Source: an uncultured Actinomyces sp. (GTDB lineage: Bacteria > Actinomycetota > Actinomycetes > Actinomycetales > Actinomycetaceae). From it: a stretch of 63,210 bases of DNA. The stretch lies in contig CALLSD010000012.1 of NCBI GenBank assembly GCA_938014245.1, positions 1 to 63,210 on the forward strand. The letters run 5' to 3'. The position numbers and the translations under genes are program-made. The notes beneath the pieces are model-generated. The model ran no database searches, had not been told where the DNA came from, and saw only the letters and a program-made list of their open reading frames with translations. Shown piece after piece: positions 58,869 through 63,210 of the stretch (position 1 is its first letter; each line of letters begins with the position of its first letter).

Positions 58869-61800
58869 TCAGAACTCCACATCCTGGCTACGGCGACGAA
58901 TCATGGTGACTTCATCGCGCTGGTTACCCGTCGGACCGACGTAGTTATAGGCGTAGGTGAACTGGCCATAACCACCGATCAAGTGCGAGGGCTTCAAGAA
59001 GATGCGCGTCAAGGAGTTATGCGAACCACCACGACGCCCGGTCGATTCATTCAAAGGAGTGTTCGCAACACGCTCTTGAGCGTGGTGCATATACACGGTG
59101 CCCTCCGGAATACGGTGTGAAACCACTGCGCGAGCAGAGACCACACCGTTACGGTTGTGGGCCTCGATCCAATCGTTATCGCGTACGCCGATCTTCTCGG
59201 CATCCTGCGGGCTCATCCACACGGTCTGGCCACCGCGTCCCAGGGTGAGCATGTAGAGGTTGTCGAAGTACTGCGAGTGGATCGCCCACTTGTTGTGGGG
59301 GGTCAGGTAGCGCACGGCGACCTCGGCTTGGCCTCGGCCATCGCGACCCATCGTGCCGGGAGCAGCCTCACCCAAGAGGTGATGCAGATCCAAGGGAGGA
59401 CGGAAGGTCGGGAGTGACTCGCCCATCGCCTGCATCCAGTCGTGATCCAGGTAGTAGTGCATACGACCCGTCAGCGTGTGCCACGGCTTGTGGTACTCGA
59501 TGTTTTGGCTAAATGCCGTGTAGCGACGTCCACCGTGTTCCGAACCGGACCACTCGGGGCTGGTAACGACGGAAACGGGGGCTGCCTGAACATCCTTGAA
59601 GGTCACGTGCTTTTCTTCGTCGCCTTCGGCCATTTCGGCCATGTTTCCTGTGCCCACGCGTTCCTGCAAAGTCTTGAAACCGCGAGTTGCCATGGAACCA
59701 TTGGTCGTACCCGAGAAACGGAGGATGAACTCGCATGCTCGCTTATCGGTATCCATGCGCGGACGCGGACCCATGAAGGTTTCCAGCGTTCCTTCCATCG
59801 CGATGAACTCGTCGATTTCCTTCTGGGCATTGAAAGCGAGGCCCTTCGTTGCCATTCCAGCCTTCTCGATGAGCGGGCCGACGGTGTTGTACCTGTCGGA
59901 AATCGTGCGGTAGTCACGGACGACGGGGATGAGCTTGGGCATGTTCACACCCGGGACCCAGCCGATTTCTTCACGAGGCGCAACGCGACCATGCGGGGTC
60001 AGCAGTTCGTCGGGTGAATCGTGAGTGAGCGGGGAAGCGATGACGTCCTGCATCGGCTCGGGCAGGTGCACTTCCGCCATCTTCGATACGTACGCCGAGA
60101 GGTCCTGGAAGAGCTCGAAGTCGGTTCGCGCATCCCACGGCGGGTTGATTGCCGCGTTGAAGGTGTGCACATAGGGGTGCATATCGGTGCTGGACAGATC
60201 GTACTTCTCGTACCAGGTGGCCGCGGGAAGGATGACGTCCGAGTGCAGGGTGGTCGTGGTGTTGCGGAAGTCCGCAGTGACCATGAGGTCAAGCTTGCCT
60301 TCCGCGGGGGCATCGCGCCACACCATTGACTTGGGGCGATCTTCAGCTTCAAGTTCGCGAGCCTGAACATCGTCATCGGCACCGAGCATGTGACGCATGA
60401 AGAACTCCGCACCCTTAGCGGAAGAACCCAAGAGGTTCGTACGCCAGTTGAAGAGGATACGCGGATAGTTGACCGGGTTATCCGGGTCTTCACATGCGAA
60501 CTTCAAGGAGCCCTCAGTGAGTTGTCCGGAGATGTACTCTCCGACGCTGACTCCTGCTTCTTCGGCCGCACGTCCCAGTTCCAGGGAGGAGCGGTCGAAG
60601 GAGGGGAAGGTCGGCATCCATCCGCGCTGCGAGGCCTCGACCAAGGTGTCGGCAACCGTCTGGTCGCCGAATGCCTGGCCTCCCAGCGGCGAAGCGAGGC
60701 GCTGGGCCTCCAGGCCGTCGTAACGCCACTGGTCCGTGGTGAGGTACCAGAAACCGGTCGCGATCATTTGACGTGCGGGGCGCTGCCAGTCGAGCGCGAA
60801 GGAGTACTGCGTCCAACCAGTGATCGGGCGGACCTTTTCCTGACCGACGTAGTGGGCCCAGCCACCACCATTAATGCCCTGGGTTCCACAGAATGTGGTG
60901 AGGGCAAGCATGGTGCGGTAGATCTGATCGGCGTGGTAGAAGTGGTTGACACCTGCGCCGAAGATGATCTGTGAGCGCCCCTCAGAGTCGATGGCGTTCT
61001 GTGCGAATTCGCGGCCGATACGGATTGCGGCTTCCGCGGCGACGCCGGTGAGTTCTTCCTGCCATGCGGGAGTTCCGGGGGTCGAGGCATCGGTGTAGCT
61101 CGTGGGCCAGGTGCCGGGAAGACCCGGACGTGCCACGGCATACTGGGCAAGCATCAAGTCGTAGACAGTGGTGACGAGCTTGCCACCAACGCGACGGACG
61201 GGAACGCCTCGGGTCACAACGCCTGCACCAACCGCTGCGGTCGGGGCCTCGTCTGCAACCAGGTCGAAGCGAGGCAGCTTCACTTCGGCGCTCTCGCAAC
61301 CTTCCTCGTAGAGGGAGAGGCGTGCGTCGACGCCGTCCATCGTGAGGTTCCACTTGCCCTTACCCTCATCGGTGTAGCGATCGGCCAAGGTGCCGCGCGG
61401 GTCACGCACAGCGCCCGACTTGTCCATCACGAGGAAGCGGAATTCGGGGTTGGGACGGTTGCGGGTCTCTTCATCGACAGCCTCGGGAACATCCGCAACG
61501 GAGAGGAACTTGCCGGGGACGAGGCCTTCGGGAGTTTCGTCCAGCTCCAAAAGGAAGGGTGAATCCGTGTAGTGGAGCATGTAGTCCTGGAAGCGCTCGG
61601 TGGGGTGCTCCACGTGGAATTCCTTGAGGATCACGTGGCCCATGGCCATGGCCAAAGCGCCGTCGGTACCGGGGTTCACGCGGAGCCATTCATCGGCAAA
61701 CTTCGTGTTGTCCGAGTAGTCGGGGGCAACGGAGACAACCTTTTGGCCGTGGTAGCGGGCCTCAGTCATGAAGTGTGCATCGGGAGTACGCGTCAGCGGC

Positions 61801-62573
61801 AGGTTCGAACCCCACACGATGAGGTACTGGGAGTTGAACCAGTCACCGGCCTCGGGAACGTCGGTCTGGTCGCCGAAAACCTGGGGCGAAGCGACGGGGA
61901 GGTCTGCGTACCAATCGTAGAAGGAGAGGTTGACGCCGCCGATGAGCTGCAGGTAGCGGGCACCCGCACCGAAAGACACCATCGACATTGCGGGAAGCAC
62001 GGAGAAGCCGGCGATACGGTCCGGACCCCAGTCGGCGATCGTCGCAACATTCGCTGCTGCAACGATTTCCATTGCCTCTTCCCAAGTGGTGCGTACCAAT
62101 CCACCCTTGCCTCGAGCACGCTTGTAAGCGCGGGAGATTTCGGGATCGGAAGTAACCGCGCGCCATGCCTCCACGGGATCGCCCAAGCGCGCCTTGGCCT
62201 CGCGATAGGGCTCGAGGAGGGCTGAACGAACGTAGGGGTGACGGATACGCGTCGGCGAGTATTCGTACCAGGAGAAGGCAGCGCCTCGGGGGCAACCGCG
62301 AGGTTCATAGTCGGGCATATCCGGCCCGGTCGAGGGGTAGTCAACCTGCTGGGCTTCCCAGGTGATGATCCCGTCCTTGACGAAGACCTTCCACGAGCAC
62401 GAACCCGTGCAGTTCACGCCGTGAGTGGAACGTACGACGCGATCGTGGCTGAAACGTTGACGGTAGAAGGCATCGGCCTCACGTCCGCCAACTAAGAACA
62501 TTTGACGCGCGTCAGCGCTGACCTCGCCGCGGCGCAGACGGCCGCCCAGCGTCAGGAGTCGGTGGTCGATCAT
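58869..62573 (-). CDS. narG: Respiratory nitrate reductase alpha subunit NarG
   Basis: A 1234-residue molybdenum enzyme. The N-terminal HGVNCTGSCSWK motif with His and Cys binds the FS0 [4Fe-4S] cluster, and Asp in SFYDWYADLPVASPQ is the Mo ligand region. Further family blocks are EPRGCPRGAAFSWYEYSPTR, GAGARYLQLIGGVN and the C-terminal AHNRNGVVSARAVVSHRIPE. It reduces nitrate to nitrite in the cytoplasm on the membrane face. ATG 62573 is preceded by a good AGGAAG site. It leads the operon narG-narH-narJ-narI, downstream of a narK-type gene. Confidence 0.97.
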   Translation of the reverse strand: MIDHRLLTLGGRLRRGEVSADARQMFLVGGREADAFYRQRFSHDRVVRSTHGVNCTGSCSWKVFVKDGIITWEAQQVDYPSTGPDMPDYEPRGCPRGAAFSWYEYSPTRIRHPYVRSALLEPYREAKARLGDPVEAWRAVTSDPEISRAYKRARGKGGLVRTTWEEAMEIVAAANVATIADWGPDRIAGFSVLPAMSMVSFGAGARYLQLIGGVNLSFYDWYADLPVASPQVFGDQTDVPEAGDWFNSQYLIVWGSNLPLTRTPDAHFMTEARYHGQKVVSVAPDYSDNTKFADEWLRVNPGTDGALAMAMGHVILKEFHVEHPTERFQDYMLHYTDSPFLLELDETPEGLVPGKFLSVADVPEAVDEETRNRPNPEFRFLVMDKSGAVRDPRGTLADRYTDEGKGKWNLTMDGVDARLSLYEEGCESAEVKLPRFDLVADEAPTAAVGAGVVTRGVPVRRVGGKLVTTVYDLMLAQYAVARPGLPGTWPTSYTDASTPGTPAWQEELTGVAAEAAIRIGREFAQNAIDSEGRSQIIFGAGVNHFYHADQIYRTMLALTTFCGTQGINGGGWAHYVGQEKVRPITGWTQYSFALDWQRPARQMIATGFWYLTTDQWRYDGLEAQRLASPLGGQAFGDQTVADTLVEASQRGWMPTFPSFDRSSLELGRAAEEAGVSVGEYISGQLTEGSLKFACEDPDNPVNYPRILFNWRTNLLGSSAKGAEFFMRHMLGADDDVQARELEAEDRPKSMVWRDAPAEGKLDLMVTADFRNTTTTLHSDVILPAATWYEKYDLSSTDMHPYVHTFNAAINPPWDARTDFELFQDLSAYVSKMAEVHLPEPMQDVIASPLTHDSPDELLTPHGRVAPREEIGWVPGVNMPKLIPVVRDYRTISDRYNTVGPLIEKAGMATKGLAFNAQKEIDEFIAMEGTLETFMGPRPRMDTDKRACEFILRFSGTTNGSMATRGFKTLQERVGTGNMAEMAEGDEEKHVTFKDVQAAPVSVVTSPEWSGSEHGGRRYTAFSQNIEYHKPWHTLTGRMHYYLDHDWMQAMGESLPTFRPPLDLHHLLGEAAPGTMGRDGRGQAEVAVRYLTPHNKWAIHSQYFDNLYMLTLGRGGQTVWMSPQDAEKIGVRDNDWIEAHNRNGVVSARAVVSHRIPEGTVYMHHAQERVANTPLNESTGRRGGSHNSLTRIFLKPSHLIGGYGQFTYAYNYVGPTGNQRDEVTMIRRRSQDVEF

Positions 62574-62700
62574 GATGTGTACTTCCTCATCGGCATGGCC
62601 TCGGGGATTCTCGAGGCAGTGTCACAGTTGTTGCTGGGCGAGTCTTTCGCCCGCAGTCGGTGGCGCAATAAGCGCATTCATGAACTTATGAAAGTGAAGG

Positions 62701-62736
62701 GTGGCGGGCTTGCGGAGGGATATTGAAGCCCGCCAC
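62701..62736 (-). terminator. Hairpin after the narK-like gene
   Basis: An 11-bp stem (GTGGCGGGCTT and its complement) with a 14-base loop lies 13 bases past the transporter stop on the minus strand. It has no obvious T run and may be partial, allowing readthrough into narG. Confidence 0.6.
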
Positions 62737-62749
62737 GGATAGAGGTGGC

Positions 62750-63210
62750 TCAGCCCGGGAAAGGCGCGCCCTTGCGTGCGTACTGGCGCCAGCACAGGAC
62801 CGAGGCCAAAATGCAGAAGATCGCACAGCCCACGAAGAAGGTCCATGCGCCCTTCGCGCCGACAGCTGAAAGAGCAGCGCCGACCAAGAAGGGACCAAGG
62901 GAGGCAATCGCTGAGGTGAAGCCGATGGCGCCACCAGCCTGACGTGCGGGCATAATCATGGGCATCTGCTTGAAGGTGCCTGCGTTTCCGAAGCCGGAGA
63001 ACAGGAACATGGTGAGCATGAGCGCCATGAAGATGTAGAAGTCGGTCCAACCGGTGGGGTTGTACAGGACCCAGGCGATGCCGCCCAGGGTGATCGCCAT
63101 GCCGACGCCGGAGATGAAGGTCCAGATGGCGCCGCCCATGCGGTCGCAGAAGATGCCCCAGGACATGCGGATGAGCGAGCCGATGAGGGGGCCGAGGAAC
63201 GCGTAGGTCG
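62750..63210 (-). CDS. narK: MFS nitrate/nitrite transporter, NarK family (C-terminal part)
   Basis: Only the C-terminal half of the gene is in the window; the frame stays open to the right edge and the start lies outside. About 153 residues are seen, including five predicted helices and the family motif TYAFLGPLIGSLIRMSWGIF at the edge, with a FSGFGNAGTFKQMPMIMPAR loop. NarK-type carriers exchange nitrate for nitrite or move nitrate with protons. Its placement upstream of narGHJI on the same strand matches many actinobacterial and proteobacterial nar clusters. Confidence 0.9.
   Translation of the reverse strand, partial: TYAFLGPLIGSLIRMSWGIFCDRMGGAIWTFISGVGMAITLGGIAWVLYNPTGWTDFYIFMALMLTMFLFSGFGNAGTFKQMPMIMPARQAGGAIGFTSAIASLGPFLVGAALSAVGAKGAWTFFVGCAIFCILASVLCWRQYARKGAPFPG

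Noticed and set aside
57799..58944. Long plus-strand frame of 381 codons opposite narH
   Set aside because: It lies wholly within narH and the narG end on the other strand, and codon use is a mirror of those genes.
61790..61820. A GGTTCGAAC stretch resembling a tRNA T-loop
   Set aside because: It lies inside narG and has no acceptor stem or anticodon arm around it. No tRNA was found in the window.

Overview
The window looks like chromosomal DNA from a high-GC Gram-positive bacterium of the Actinomycetaceae, most likely Schaalia or Actinomyces. The reasons are the actinobacterial fhaA-fhaB-pstP-rodA-pbpA-pknA-pknB cluster with class E sortase, DUF881 protein and CrgA beside it, a class Ib ribonucleotide reductase, a sortase-anchored pilin-like protein and a narGHJI nitrate reductase. 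The genus is inferred from gene content; no rRNA or other taxonomic marker is present. No tRNA, rRNA, CRISPR array, insertion sequence or prophage was seen.

Layout. 0-1 kb: the 3' end of nrdE, then a repeat-rich gap. 1.4-7.3 kb: a Pro/Gln-rich membrane protein, a PF09818-type ATPase and a MacB/FtsX-like ABC pair. 7.3-15.4 kb: patatin-like hydrolase, GtrA protein, S9 oligopeptidase, RNase HI fused to an NTF2-like domain, AzlC/AzlD exporter and a proline iminopeptidase-like hydrolase. 15.5-19.2 kb: two damaged genes, nrdF (internal deletion plus frameshift) and a pilin-like surface protein (frameshift in a short C run just after the signal peptide). 19.4-28.3 kb: the cell-division and Ser/Thr phospho-signalling operon. 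28.4-30.6 kb: small membrane protein, class E sortase, DUF881 protein and crgA. 30.7-31.0 kb: a DnaA-box cluster with an AT-rich core between convergent genes. 31.1-36.2 kb: DUF364 protein, rhomboid protease, cyclophilin and several small membrane proteins. 36.3-39.6 kb: a divergent S-adenosylhomocysteinase homologue, an amidohydrolase and a DUF985 cupin. 39.6-42.6 kb: a RetSat-like oxidoreductase fused to a ferredoxin-reductase module, divergent from a TetR gene across a perfect inverted repeat. 42.7-50.4 kb: a tiny LEA-like protein, a polar amino-acid ABC importer, an alpha/beta hydrolase and a heterodimeric ABC exporter. 50.9-63.2 kb: two hypothetical membrane proteins, then a molybdate and nitrate block (modBC fusion, modA, TOBE regulator, Cys-rich HTH regulator, narI-J-H-G and the end of a narK-like transporter).

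How it fits together. The 51.9-63.2 kb block is coherent: molybdate uptake supplies the Mo-bisMGD cofactor of NarG, NarJ matures NarGHI, NarK exchanges nitrate and nitrite, and a regulator with four conserved-looking cysteines could report oxygen or redox state. The 19.4-30.6 kb block coordinates peptidoglycan synthesis, septation and surface-protein anchoring. Many genes with no Shine-Dalgarno sequence have a TANNNT hexamer 6-7 nt before the start codon, the hallmark of leaderless transcripts, and this was used to choose several starts.

Most notable: a family of about 58-bp palindromes in two intergenic gaps, the broken nrdF far from nrdE, the DnaA-box cluster, and the SAH-hydrolase-like operon whose lead protein seems to lack catalytic histidines.
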